From contig CM041779.1 of the NCBI GenBank assembly GCA_023374045.1, forward strand, positions 302,694,167-302,758,166: a stretch of DNA of 64,000 bases. Reading direction: 5' to 3'. Shown one piece after another: positions 11,345 to 21,159 of this stretch. Position 1 is the stretch's first letter, and each line of letters begins with the position of its first letter. The notes under the pieces are model-generated. The model was not told where the DNA came from. It worked only from the letters and a program-made list of their open reading frames with translations, and ran no database searches. A program made the translations under genes and the position numbers. This stretch comes from Limonium bicolor. Lineage: Eukaryota > Streptophyta > Magnoliopsida > Caryophyllales > Plumbaginaceae.

Positions 11345-11973
11345 GGACTAGCTATGGAGGAGACGTCCTCCAACGTGCGGTGATAAAAGAATTCACAAGA
11401 AACCCTTGAAGAAACAAGGAATGATTAGCACCTACATAATAAAGCCTCGAGATCTAATCTATATCCCCTGACTCGGTGCCAGAGAATAGAGGAAAACATG
11501 TGTAACGAAACCAAACAAATAAGAAAATTCACAAATGTGATCATTTAAGTAACAAGGAATGAATAGCACCTACATTATAAAGTCTCGGGATCTAACCTAC
11601 ATCCCCCGGACTCGGTGCAAGAGAAGAAAGATAAACATATGTAATGAAAACAAGAAAACAATACGCAATCTCTTGAATGATCCCATAGTGAGGATCGACG
11701 GTATAATGTACCTACGCACACGTTTTATAATTACCTGACTGTTGTTGCTACACTAGCAGCTTATGTGCTGGACTTGCGTGTTTTGACATTGTTGTGTTAC
11801 TTGCAAGATGTGCTTGGTTGCTTGCTGATATTGCTATGCTACCGATGAGTGTGTATGATATCATGATGTACTGATGTGTGCTTTACTGCTTTATCATAGC
11901 ATGTAAAATGACTTAATAATATTCGACCAATTAGTCGTGTGGCCCGGTAACATGCGGGCTTCACACGTTCATA

Positions 11974-12016
11974 CTCAGCGTAGTTTGCTGAGTCCTTTAC
12001 ACCCAATTTTTTTCAG
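11974..12016 (+). promoter_or_regulatory. LTR 3' module: hairpin plus CAG acceptor-like site (5' LTR of A)
   Basis: The hairpin CTCAGCGTAGTTTGCTGAG at 11974-11992 is followed by a T-rich tract and TTTTTTTCAG|GT at about 12016. Equivalent modules occur in LTRs of B, D and E, and at 19438-19479 in the other A LTR. Confidence 0.6.
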
Positions 12017-12374
12017 GTCTTGTGCCAGACGATAACGGAGAGTAGGCAAGGGTGACTATCATAGGGGTAGTCCACATGGCAAGACTTTAAGTAGTATGCT
12101 TTTATGTATGAGTTGTGTTTATGTTGTTTAAGTTGTTAACTAAACTGTAGATGCTCGGTACTTGAGTTGTACTTTATATTGTATTTGGATTTCGTTAAGT
12201 TAGACTTCCAGCCATACAGACCGTAACTTGGAGTTGGTAATGAGGACTGTCAACCACGTGAGTGGTTGGCGTCTGTAGCACCCGAATAGAGTCGAAACCG
12301 CTGCGTAGACATCTCGTATTACCGTTAGGCGCGTCGTTTGATTATTGGTCGTTATTCGGGGTGTTTACAGAAAG

Positions 12375-12402
12375 TGGTATCAGAGCGTAGTTGCGCTCTG
12401 AT
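12375..12402 (+). promoter_or_regulatory. Primer-binding site in a perfect hairpin (element A)
   Basis: TGGTATCAGAGC (12375-12386) matches the tRNA-iMet 3' end. ATCAGAGCG and CGCTCTGAT form a perfect 9-bp stem around TAGTTG (12379-12402), so the site can pair with its own downstream copy of the tRNA-like sequence. Confidence 0.85.
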
Positions 12403-12569
12403 GACTGGAACAGAGGAGTACCGAGTATAGGAAAACCTAAATTTGAGAAACGGGGTTACGGGTTAGTTTGTGAGGCTCGTTTGTTAGGGTCCTTTTCAAT
12501 CCGTAGGAAAACGCTGGAGAGGTAGAAAGCCTCCTCACACTCGGGAAAACCCGATCTGGCGTTTACACA

Positions 12570-12641
12570 ATGGCATATAATCAATCCGGTAAGGAAAACT
12601 ATGTACCCCTAGCTTCTCATCGATGTTTTGGTTTAGTGTAG
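12570..12641 (+). pseudogene. Vestigial gag start, 23 codons, fused to 3' UTR
   Basis: An ATG 200 bp after the primer site opens MAYNQSGKENYVPLASHR and stops after 23 codons. The following bases (GGGTACAGGGGCGTACCCC, then a purine tract) match what lies after the pol stop codon in element B at about 25930. The simplest reading is that nearly all of gag-pol was removed by one internal deletion joining the gag start to the pol 3' end. It is unlikely to make a functional protein. Confidence 0.5.
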
Positions 12642-12660
12642 GGTACAGGGGCGTACCCCT

Positions 12661-12677
12661 CTTTTAAGGGGGGTAAG
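12661..12677 (+). promoter_or_regulatory. Upstream polypurine tract (PPT1) of element A
   Basis: CTTTTAAGGGGGGTAAG, identical over 17 bases to the LTR-adjacent tract at 13026-13042, and preceded by a GGGTAC/GTACCC hairpin. Confidence 0.7.
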
Positions 12678-13025
12678 CGCGTTTTGTTTTGTATGTGTGT
12701 TGATTTATATGATGTATTCCTACAACCACTCGTGGTTGGTTGGTAGGTTTGTGTGTTTGGATTGCGTGTGAAAATGTTATGTACGCTATGTATGAATGAA
12801 TGTTTGTGCCTTGACTTGCACTTTGACATGATATACACATTGCTAGCTCCTTGGTGTACTACGAGGACTTGTGTGAAGCCACTGATGTGGCATGGTGCTT
12901 AGAAGCACTGAGCATTAAATATGGACTTATCTTTTGGGTAGCGATAATGAATGCGGGACTGGATCCCTAAGATTACCAGGAGTGGAAAATATAAGCTAAG
13001 GAAGTAAGACTTCGGGACGAAGTCT

Positions 13026-13043
13026 CTTTTAAGGGGGGTAAGT
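13026..13043 (+). promoter_or_regulatory. Polypurine tract (PPT2) at the 3' LTR junction of element A
   Basis: CTTTTAAGGGGGGTAAGT directly precedes the LTR start TGAAACACCCC. The same arrangement is seen at 26300-26316 in B and, reversed, at 41864-41880 in D. Confidence 0.85.
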
Positions 13044-13471
13044 TGAAACACCCCTGAATATTTACACATAAAATCATAAACGCGAGGAGATTACCCGGTC
13101 GCGTTTCATAAGCCGGACATATAATAAATTTCGAACAATTAAATTTGGTATATACATGTAACGTTATGTATTAATACAGTCACGTACTTATATATGTACG
13201 TTTATAAAAAATACATATACGAAACGTTACAACATTACAACGTCGTATATGATAAATAATAATGTCGCATAGTCACATATAACTAAAACGCGACGAAATA
13301 GAAAGGGGGCATATATAAAACATACATGTGCGTATAAATGACTAGCGCCGTATAAAATTAATAACACGACATATTATATAGTCGTTTATATATATGTAAA
13401 TAAACATGTATATAGCTTATACAAAAAAAAAAGAGGGAAAAAGAAAAAGGGAGCAAATACACTCCCACTGA

Positions 13472-13525
13472 GTTTCGAACCCGAGACCTCCCGTACTTTT
13501 CCCGAGCACTTAACCGTTTGAGCTA
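13472..13525 (-). other. tRNA-like Pol III box A/box B pair
   Basis: On the minus strand TAGCTCAAACGG (box A-like, 13514-13525) is followed by GGGTTCGAAAC (box B-like, 13472-13482). The spacing fits tRNA genes or SINE heads, but there is no clear acceptor stem. It may be a fossil tRNA or SINE head within the LTR. Confidence 0.45.
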
Positions 13526-14949
13526 TTTGCGAATTCAATAACAAACACCCATCTAACTATCTTAGTACCGTGTCTGTCACTGTACTAAAAAAAAAAAAAA
13601 AGAGGATGAACAACAACCCAAACTAATTCACGTGTGCCACTTACTTTCTCATCTCTTCCTCGGTACTACACCTGATCGAACAAAAAAAAAACTTAACAAC
13701 AGACCACATTGTCAGGCATGAGACCGACAAGGATCTGCATCAGGCATGGGCATTATCTCTTACCCTTTTAATGCACTTCTAGGCGTGTGAGAGCCTCTTA
13801 TTGACCTCAGCTTTCAGACTCCCCAATTCCCACGCACGCTCCTTGGGAATGGCTAGCACTAACCCAATGCATCTAACACCAGGAGAAAATGACGACAATA
13901 CTACCAGACAGCAATTCGGTACTTGTTTGGAATCTGCACTCCGGTCTCCAACACACCACCTCCGCTGCATGCTGCTGTCAATGACCCAGGTCAGTTGTGT
14001 CATGTCCCAATGCCAGGACAACAGATGAGAGGACAGTCAGTCACTCACCTGAGAGTAAGCGTTCCAATTTGCACAGGATTTCCAGTGGAAACAGCCACCA
14101 TTAGTGCCTACTTAGCCGCGTCAGTTTTTTTTCTTTTCCTCTGGCCTCTGATGAATATTCTTGCCTCCGTCTTTCCTCTCTTTCCCTTCGTGCATGAGCA
14201 CCTGGTAGGGTGTTGAGAACCCTCAAAGATCCACTCCATTCTTTCTCAAGCTCAGCGCAGGAAAATGTTACCGGTTTGTATCTCTCACACCAGTTTCTTT
14301 CCTGGTTGCTTCTGTCTGAAAACTTCTTCTCAAACCACTTTGATCTTTCTCATTTCTTTTCTTGTTGCACACCAGAACTCTCTTGCTAAGTGCTGATAGA
14401 GCTTTGGAGATTCTGTAGCCAGCCCTCTCCATGATCCCTCCAAGGTAAGACTAGGAAACCAGGAAAAAGGAAAAGTAAAACTGGTTGTTTAAGTTCCTTG
14501 ATACTTCTGTTTTTGTGTCTGAAAATTTGATGAACCGACTTCCTTTTTCTCCTCTGTCCTAGTGTGTGAATTTCCTCGACAAGACCCTTCTGGATCGAGC
14601 CTGAACTTTCGGGGAACCAACACCTAACCAAGGTTAGAAGAACTGTTACAAAGCTATTCTTTACAGCACGTACTAACAAGCTGAAATAATCCATACCTGA
14701 ACTTGTCATTTGGTCTCTGTCTAGTTGTGAGAAGATACCAGAAAAAGACCAAGGGATAACTCAAGAGGGACAAGTGTGTAACACCCAAGGTAGTATTCCT
14801 CAACTCACACTCGTTTCCTGCTTTAAAACTACACCAGAATCAGTGCACTCTACTGCTAAGAGAAAAAAAAGGAACTTACCGTTAAACCTGATAATTAACT
14901 CATGCTTCTGTAACCACTGTGTACTGACTATTAAAGGTCTAGGAGTGAG

Positions 14950-17530
14950 GTAGTTGTAGTGTGGAGTTATTGATGGTATTAAAACACAGTTAAACGTGTA
15001 GGCAGGTTAGTAAACACCCTGGAAGCATCAAGACAGAAACAAGATCAGGGCATGAAAAACAAATCGAAGAAAACTATCTGTTTCAGTTTCGGTTTCCTTC
15101 CACATCAGTGTTAAAACATTCCAATGGTATTAGCAGTTCTGCCTTGGGTTGTTTTGGAGTTAAAAAACTGGTTAAAACACGTAACTAAATAACTTACAAA
15201 CAACTCCTGCGAAACTAGCAAGCAGATTAGGGAACCGAAAAAAAAAATATATATATATAGAAGGAACACACCAACTTAGGTTTCAGTTTTCCAGTTTCTT
15301 TTCATTGCGGTTAGGGGCTCTTCAGTAGCTTGATCCGGTTGTTTTTGGGTCTAACTTGGATGTTAAAACCGGGATTAAGCACTTAATTAACTGAGTGAGG
15401 AAGTAGGTTGGAAAGACAAGAAAACAGAAACCAAATTCTAAGGAAGGAGTAGCAGTGTAATTTCAGATTCTGTACCTAGCTGTTTAGTGGAAGTTGCACC
15501 AGTGCGATGCTGTTTGGGTTGTCTTTTTGAGTTGAAATATAGCTAGAATGATTAACCAAGTGACCAAATAATTTGGGGTGGGATGTGAAGTCAAATCGTG
15601 AATCAAAACAGAAAAGAGTTAGCAGAGAGGATGATAGTCTCTGAGTTTCAGTTTTTTTTGTAGTTTTATTCGGTTCTGTACAAGAGGATTCTAAGGGAGT
15701 TAATAGAGTTGTTTAGAGTTGTTTGTAAGCTTAAAATCTTGCTAAAACGCTTACATGAGTGGTAAACAATTTGGGAAGAATGAGAAATCGGTTCGTGAAC
15801 AAGGACAGGAAATAGAATAGAGAATATCAGGTTCTGCATTACAGATTTTCAGTTTTTATCAGTTTCTACCAGTCTCGGTTTGAATAAGGTTGCAGTGGTT
15901 TTGTTTAGAGTCTCAAGTCTGGATAAAACTCTTAACTCAGCAGCTAAACACCTGAGGGAAACTGAAATGAGATTTAAAAAGCAAGAAAGAAACCGAAAAC
16001 AAACTACACCAGACTGCACTACTTCAGTTGCATAGTTTTTTTTTTCCAAAAAGAGTGAGTTCTGTATATGCTTGTTACAGAGGCTGTGTAAGGGATTACA
16101 CCGAGAGTTCCATAAGTTAAAACACTGCCAAATCATGTAGCTAAATGTTGAACCTTTTGAGGAAGAAATTCAAAGTCAGATTCGTGAGAAGATGAAAGTA
16201 CAAGAAGAGAACAGAAGAGAAATATCAGCTTTGTATTTTCAGTTTTACAGTTCTTCTGAGAACTTAAATTCCACATGATTCTGTTACAGAGAACAAAAAA
16301 AATTGTATTGAGTGGTTAATGATCCTAAAGCATTCTAATGCACTTATTTAAATGCGTAAACACCTTGGGAAAATGATAGGAATCAAAGTAACCAGAGAAG
16401 AAGAGAGTACACCTGTTTCATGATCTCAGTCCCAGCAGTTTTCTTGCTGCTCCAGTATACTAAGTACATCAGTGAGGGTACTACGTTTGTCTAGATAGTT
16501 GTGCGGGTTTACAACATAAGATAAACACGTAATTAAGTAAGGAAGTACAGGGGACAGATCAAAAAGACAGATTAATACCCAACAGAATAGAAACAGGAGA
16601 GAAAGTTACCAGTTTTTATGTTTTGTTTTCTAAAAAAATTGCTCTCTGTATAATGTATTTCAGAGTTGTTAAGGGAAGTTATAGTGGCTTGAAAAATGAA
16701 TTTACAACATTACTGATGCAATGATATTGGTGGGTATATTCATTGGGAAGACTAGAGGACAGTGTAACAAAACAAAGGAAGTAATGCAGAAGAAAACATA
16801 CCTATGCTGTTTCAGATTTTTGATGGTTGATAGGTTCAGTATAATTGAGTTACTACAGGAGTGATATGAGAGTTGTAATGGGTTGATCTTGAGTGTTAAA
16901 ACCTGATAAGACACTAAACTAAGGGGTAAATACTCAGGGGGGATTAGAAATCGGTTTACTAACTAAAAGAAAGGATGAACAATAAACATACAGATTGTGT
17001 TTCAGATTTTCTTTCTGTAATTTGTTGCCTCTGTATAACAGTAATACAGGTGGTATAGAGTGTTTGAAAAGGTTTGGAAATGAGCTTATAACTGTAATAA
17101 TACATATACCTAGGTGTTTAAGCACTCTGAAAAAAATAAGAAATCGATTTAATCAACAAAAGTGAAGTTGGAATGGAAGTGTTCACATGTTTGGTGTTCC
17201 AGTTTCCTGAAACTGTTACTCTGTATGATCGACTTCCAGATGTGTTAAAGCTGGGGTGTTGGTCTAATAATAAACCCAAATCATTACCAAAACACTTAGC
17301 TAAATTGGTAAAACGTTTGGGGGGGAGTTAGACATCAGTTTGACACATAAGAGGTGAAGCTAGGTGAAGTAATGCATGTAAATCGTGTGCAGTTTAGAAC
17401 ATTCAATGCTTCTGTATAAACATGATTCTAGGAGGTTCCTAAAGATTATATTCACTATGATAATAGGTTTAAAACACTGCTAATATCTAGCTAAGATGGG
17501 AGTACACTCAAGGCAAGTTAAATCTGCTTT
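14950..17530 (+). repeat. Degenerate ~190-bp tandem array (3' LTR copy)
   Basis: Same array as in the left LTR, with about two extra units visible at its left (near 15090 and 15280). Small indels distinguish the copies, but unit order is preserved. Confidence 0.7.
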
Positions 17531-18439
17531 AGATAAACTTGTTACAGATTAGTGTTTAAAAGTACCCTAGAATAATAACTAGTGGGAGTACTTGGTTGAC
17601 TCACACAACGACGATGTGAACGTCCTAGGAGTTAAATAATAATCTAACATGAGTACTTGGGGAGTTCTAAGGTTTAGAAATATTGTACGTTCAACGACTC
17701 TCCTAGGAGATAACCCCGGTACAAACGAGATTAACTAGAAAGGTGTCGTCACATGAAATCATAAACTGACACATTATTTTTAATCAACGCTAGGGTCGTA
17801 ACGAATGCTACCCGGGGCCCAGTGCGTGAGACGACACTTGCTTCTGAGTAAGGTATGGGAATGTGTGGTTCGTATGTTGCCGTGTTACACGGCTTGTTTG
17901 CTTTGTGTGCTGTGTGCTTTGTGTGACAATGACTCTAAGACTAAAAGCATGAAAATTGGATTGCTTCTTGTGGCTTGCTTTTATGCGTGTTATATATATC
18001 CTTGTGGCATTTTACTTGCGCGCACACAGTAGTTTAGTCCCTTTCTCGTTTATGGAACTTGAGACGAACTACTACGAACTATGAAACAAAGAAAACTCAA
18101 TAAGGGGAAACTCCTCTCTAACCCATTGAGGACTACCATGACACCCACTATGGTGTCTATTCATTAATCATAATGAAGAGCAAGTCTCCTTGGGTGAGAC
18201 ATGACGAACCACGAAGACAAACAAAAGAACTATACAAAGAGACGAATCCTCTCTAACATTAGAGGACCGCTAATGACACCCACTATGGTGTCGAGATTAT
18301 AATGATAATGACACGAAAAGTATCAACTGTGAAACATGAGAATAACCCGGGAAGACAACAGCTCGGGCCGCGCGGTATGGATGATCGGGAGTTGGTATCT
18401 GCATCAGATCCTTCGACCGTCTATGATGGAATATATTTT

Positions 18440-18815
18440 GGTGAAGCACATCCGGAGTCTAGAGGTGACTTCCGCTTCCTTGACCCTGGGTGTCGGGATG
18501 GGGGAGTGACAAGTTGGTGAAGCACATCCCGGAGTCCAGAGGTGACTTCCGCTTCCTTGACCCTGGGTGTCGGGAATGGGGGAGTGACAAGTTGGTGAAG
18601 CACATCCCGGAGTCCAGAGGTGACTTCCGCTTCCTTGACCCTGGTGTCCGGGAATGGGGAGTGACAAGTTGGTGAAGTACATCCGGAGTCCAGAGGTGAC
18701 TTCCGCTTCCTTGACCCTGGGTGTCGGGAATGGGGGAGTGCCAAATTGGTGAAGCTTATCCTGGAGTCTAGAGGTGACTACCGCTTTCTCGACCCTGGGT
18801 GTCGGGAATGGGGAC
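18440..18815 (+). repeat. 78-bp tandem array in 3' LTR of A
   Basis: Five units starting near 18440, 18516, 18594, 18671 and 18748. All five are near full length, whereas the left LTR has shortened third and fourth units. Confidence 0.9.
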
Positions 18816-19841
18816 TAGCTATGGAGGAGACGTCCTCCAACGTGCGGTGATAAAAGAATTCACAAGTAACCCTTGAAGAGACAAGGAATGATTAGCACCT
18901 ACATAATAAAGCCTCGGGATCTAATCTATATCCCCTGACTCGGTGCCAGAGAATAAGTGGAAACATGTGTAACGAAACCAAGCAAATAAGAAAATTCACA
19001 AATGTGATCATTTAAGAAACAAGGAATGAATAGCACATACATAATAAAGTCTCGGGATCTAACCTACATCCCCAGACTCGGTGCAAGAGAAGAAAGGAAA
19101 ACATATGTAATGAGAACAAGGAAACAATACGCAATCTCTTGAATGATCCCATAGCGAGGATCGACGGGATAATGTACCGACGCACACGTTTATAATTACT
19201 TGACTGTTGTTGCTACACTAGCAGCTTATTGTGCTGGACTGCGTGTTTGACATTGTTGTGTTACTTGCAAGATGTGCTTGGTTGCTTGCTGATATTGCTA
19301 TGCTACCGATGAGTGTGTATGATATCATGATGTACTGAAGTGTGCTTTACTGCTTAAATATAGCATGTAAATTGACTTAATAATATTCGACCAAGTAGTC
19401 GTGTGGCCCGGTAACATGCGGGCTTCACACGTTCATACTCAGCGTAGTTGCTGAGTCCTTTACACCCAATTTTTTTCAGGTCTTGTGCCAGACGATAACG
19501 GAGAGTAGGCAAGGGGTGACTATCATAGGGGTAGTCCACATGGCAAGACTTAAGTAGTATGCTTTAATGTATGGGTTGTACTTTCGGTTTATGATGTTGG
19601 ATTATAAGTTATTAACTAAACTGTAGATGCTCGGTACTTGGGTGGTACTTTATTGTATTTGGATTTCGTTAAGTTGGACTTCCAGTCATACAACCGTAAC
19701 TTGGAGTTGGTAATGAGGACTGTCAACCACGTGGGGGTTGGCGTCTGTAGCACCCGAATAGAGTTCGAAACCGCTGCGTAGACTTCTCCCGCTAACTTAG
19801 GCGCGTCATATTATTGTTGGTCGTGATTCGGGGGTGTTACA

Positions 19842-20178
19842 TACCCTTTTGGATAATGAAAGGATTGTGAATGGGTATAGATGAGTAGTTTGTGGGAACT
19901 CATTATTTTGGTAGACTTGAAAGAGATGTAATTAATATGCTTTTGATACTCGGTAATCCAGTAATGTAAGTACATGATATTTTGTAAGTGGTATGTAATA
20001 TAGTAGCTCGGTATTATTTAGACATCAGACCGTGACTGTAAGTAGTGTAAGCCAAGCTAGCCGTATGGGTAGTTAGCGGCATTGTATCACCCGCCGTAGT
20101 AGTAGTAATTCCGCTGCGAGTAGTAGTATATTAGGATGATTCAACGGTAAGTAAAGGATTAGCGGTAAGGGTGTTACA
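19842..20178 (+). repeat. 3' end of a B-family LTR, split by element A
   Basis: It aligns with 30946-31287, the end of the 3' LTR of B. Shared blocks include CCCTTTTGGATA, CATCAGACCGTGAC and GGATTAGC...GGTGTTACA. It ends at 20178. Identity by eye is only about 70 percent, low for a true LTR pair. No primer site follows directly, so the 5' internal region is deleted. Confidence 0.7.
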
Positions 20179-20319
20179 TCCGGTATGGCATGGGGTACAC
20201 ACGGTTTACCTCACTCCAGGTAAACGACGTTTTAAACCCTTAGTGCCATAGTCTATGTGAAGTAATCCTTTGTATGCAAAGAATATTAGATAATGCCTGG
20301 TGACTCCAGGAGTGCTATC

Positions 20320-20975
20320 ACGTTGCATCTCGTGTCAAGATCATATGCCAGCTGAGGGATGAAGAGCAAGCACTTAAGCATAAGGCAAACAATAAGAACA
20401 CTAACTCAGAGGAGCAGAACCAGGGTAAGACTTGGAAGAAGAGGAAGGGGAAATTTACCCGCAGCTCCAGAAGAATGCCCTGGGAAATAACAGTGCCCAT
20501 GCTGAGAAGGGCAAGGTGGCTCAGCCGTTGCAGCTCACCTATACTGCGCTAGTGGCAGTGAAGCCACTGAGATCTTAGCCTTACAAGGGTAAGGATATGA
20601 AACTAAACTAGTATACATGTGAATTGGTATTAGTATGTCGAACCTTGCTAACTCTGAAGCTACAGGTTCTGGTTCTGGCTATGGTAAGAACCAAAGTGAT
20701 GTCCAAAACTATGTCTGCCGACATTGCAACTAAGATCACACCGACACTTATTGTCAAGGAAGAAAGATCCGATGCTACAACTGCTAGAAACCGGGGCACC
20801 GTGCGAATGAATGCCCCAATAACTCGAAGCCTAAGGGCAACTATCAGTGCTACAAGCAACGCGAAGGCAGGAGGTTGCATCTGGCGATGCTCAGACCCAA
20901 CATACCTCGAAGGGACAAGGGTCCCAAGGTGCTCAGAAGGGCGCACCGCAGAGGCAGCCAGCCTTGCACATCATT
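20320..20975 (+). pseudogene. gag C-terminal fragment of element B
   Basis: Plus-strand reading with frame changes gives a basic region (TWKKRKGKFTR-like), then two cysteine clusters. The second reads RCYNC, stop, KPGHRANECP: a zinc knuckle with one in-frame stop. The first 250 or so residues of a normal gag are missing. Gag would package the element RNA. It is clearly non-functional. Confidence 0.65.
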
Positions 20976-21159
20976 GATCGTGATGGGACCGGTACAAAGT
21001 CCGGCCTAGGTACTAACTATTACCTTTAATCCTTGAAGAGCATGTCTAAAGTATTGAATTACCTGTTTGAGTGAATGCATGAATGTGTAAGCACTTAAAG
21101 TTTGAATTTAAGCATGAAATGAGCTAGTTGAAACTAGAACTCACGTTAGATGAAATTTA

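Larger units (their letters stand above)
7846..12369 (+). repeat. 5' LTR of element A (left part lost in gap)
   Basis: Direct copy of 15292-19841. It ends GGTGTTTACA just before the primer-binding site. It contains, in order, a 190-bp-period array, an AT-rich spacer, paired 130-150-bp repeats with two GACACCCACTATGGTGTC hairpins, a 78-bp array, another repeat pair (11385-11690), and a 3' module with hairpin and CAGG. Confidence 0.9.
7846..19841 (+). mobile_element. Giant-LTR non-autonomous retrotransposon (element A, LARD-like)
   Basis: Two long direct copies (7846-12369 and 15292-19841) are nearly identical at an offset of about 7446. The first copy is followed by a tRNA-Met primer site. 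The second is preceded, 2.2 kb earlier, by a polypurine tract and LTR start at 13044. The LTR would therefore be about 6.8 kb and the internal region only 674 bp (12370-13043), with no gag or pol. Termini are TGAAACACCCC and GGGGTGTTACA, close to inverse complements. It is inserted in an LTR of element B, whose sequence resumes at 19842. The missing first 2.2 kb of the left LTR must lie in the N gap. High LTR identity implies recent movement, presumably using proteins from a related element. Confidence 0.85.
13044..19841 (+). repeat. 3' LTR of element A, about 6.8 kb
   Basis: It begins TGAAACACCCC after the polypurine tract and ends GGGGTGTTACA. The part from 15292 is shared with the left LTR; the first 2.2 kb has its partner in the N gap. 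It includes a tRNA-like block (13472-13525, minus), a pyrimidine-rich stretch near 14100-14400 that may hold the transcription start, the 190-bp array (about 14950-17530), the 78-bp array (18440-18815) and the hairpin/CAGG module (19438-19479). No coding capacity was found. Confidence 0.8.

Noticed and set aside
13779..14216. Overlapping open frames in LTR A near 13.8-14.2 kb.
   Set aside because: Within non-coding LTR; no motif, and frames exist on both strands.
14777..19841. Alternative LTR start TGTAACACCC at 14777, exactly complementary to the LTR end GGGTGTTACA.
   Set aside because: It would leave the LTR without an adjacent tract like those of B and D. The tract at 13026 with TGAAACACCCC matches the arrangement in B and D. 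Kept as an alternative because the left LTR copy of this stretch is in the N gap.
20608..20977. Open frames of 112 and 117 codons over the B gag fragment.
   Set aside because: Neither is the gag frame; the zinc-knuckle reading in another frame explains the region.
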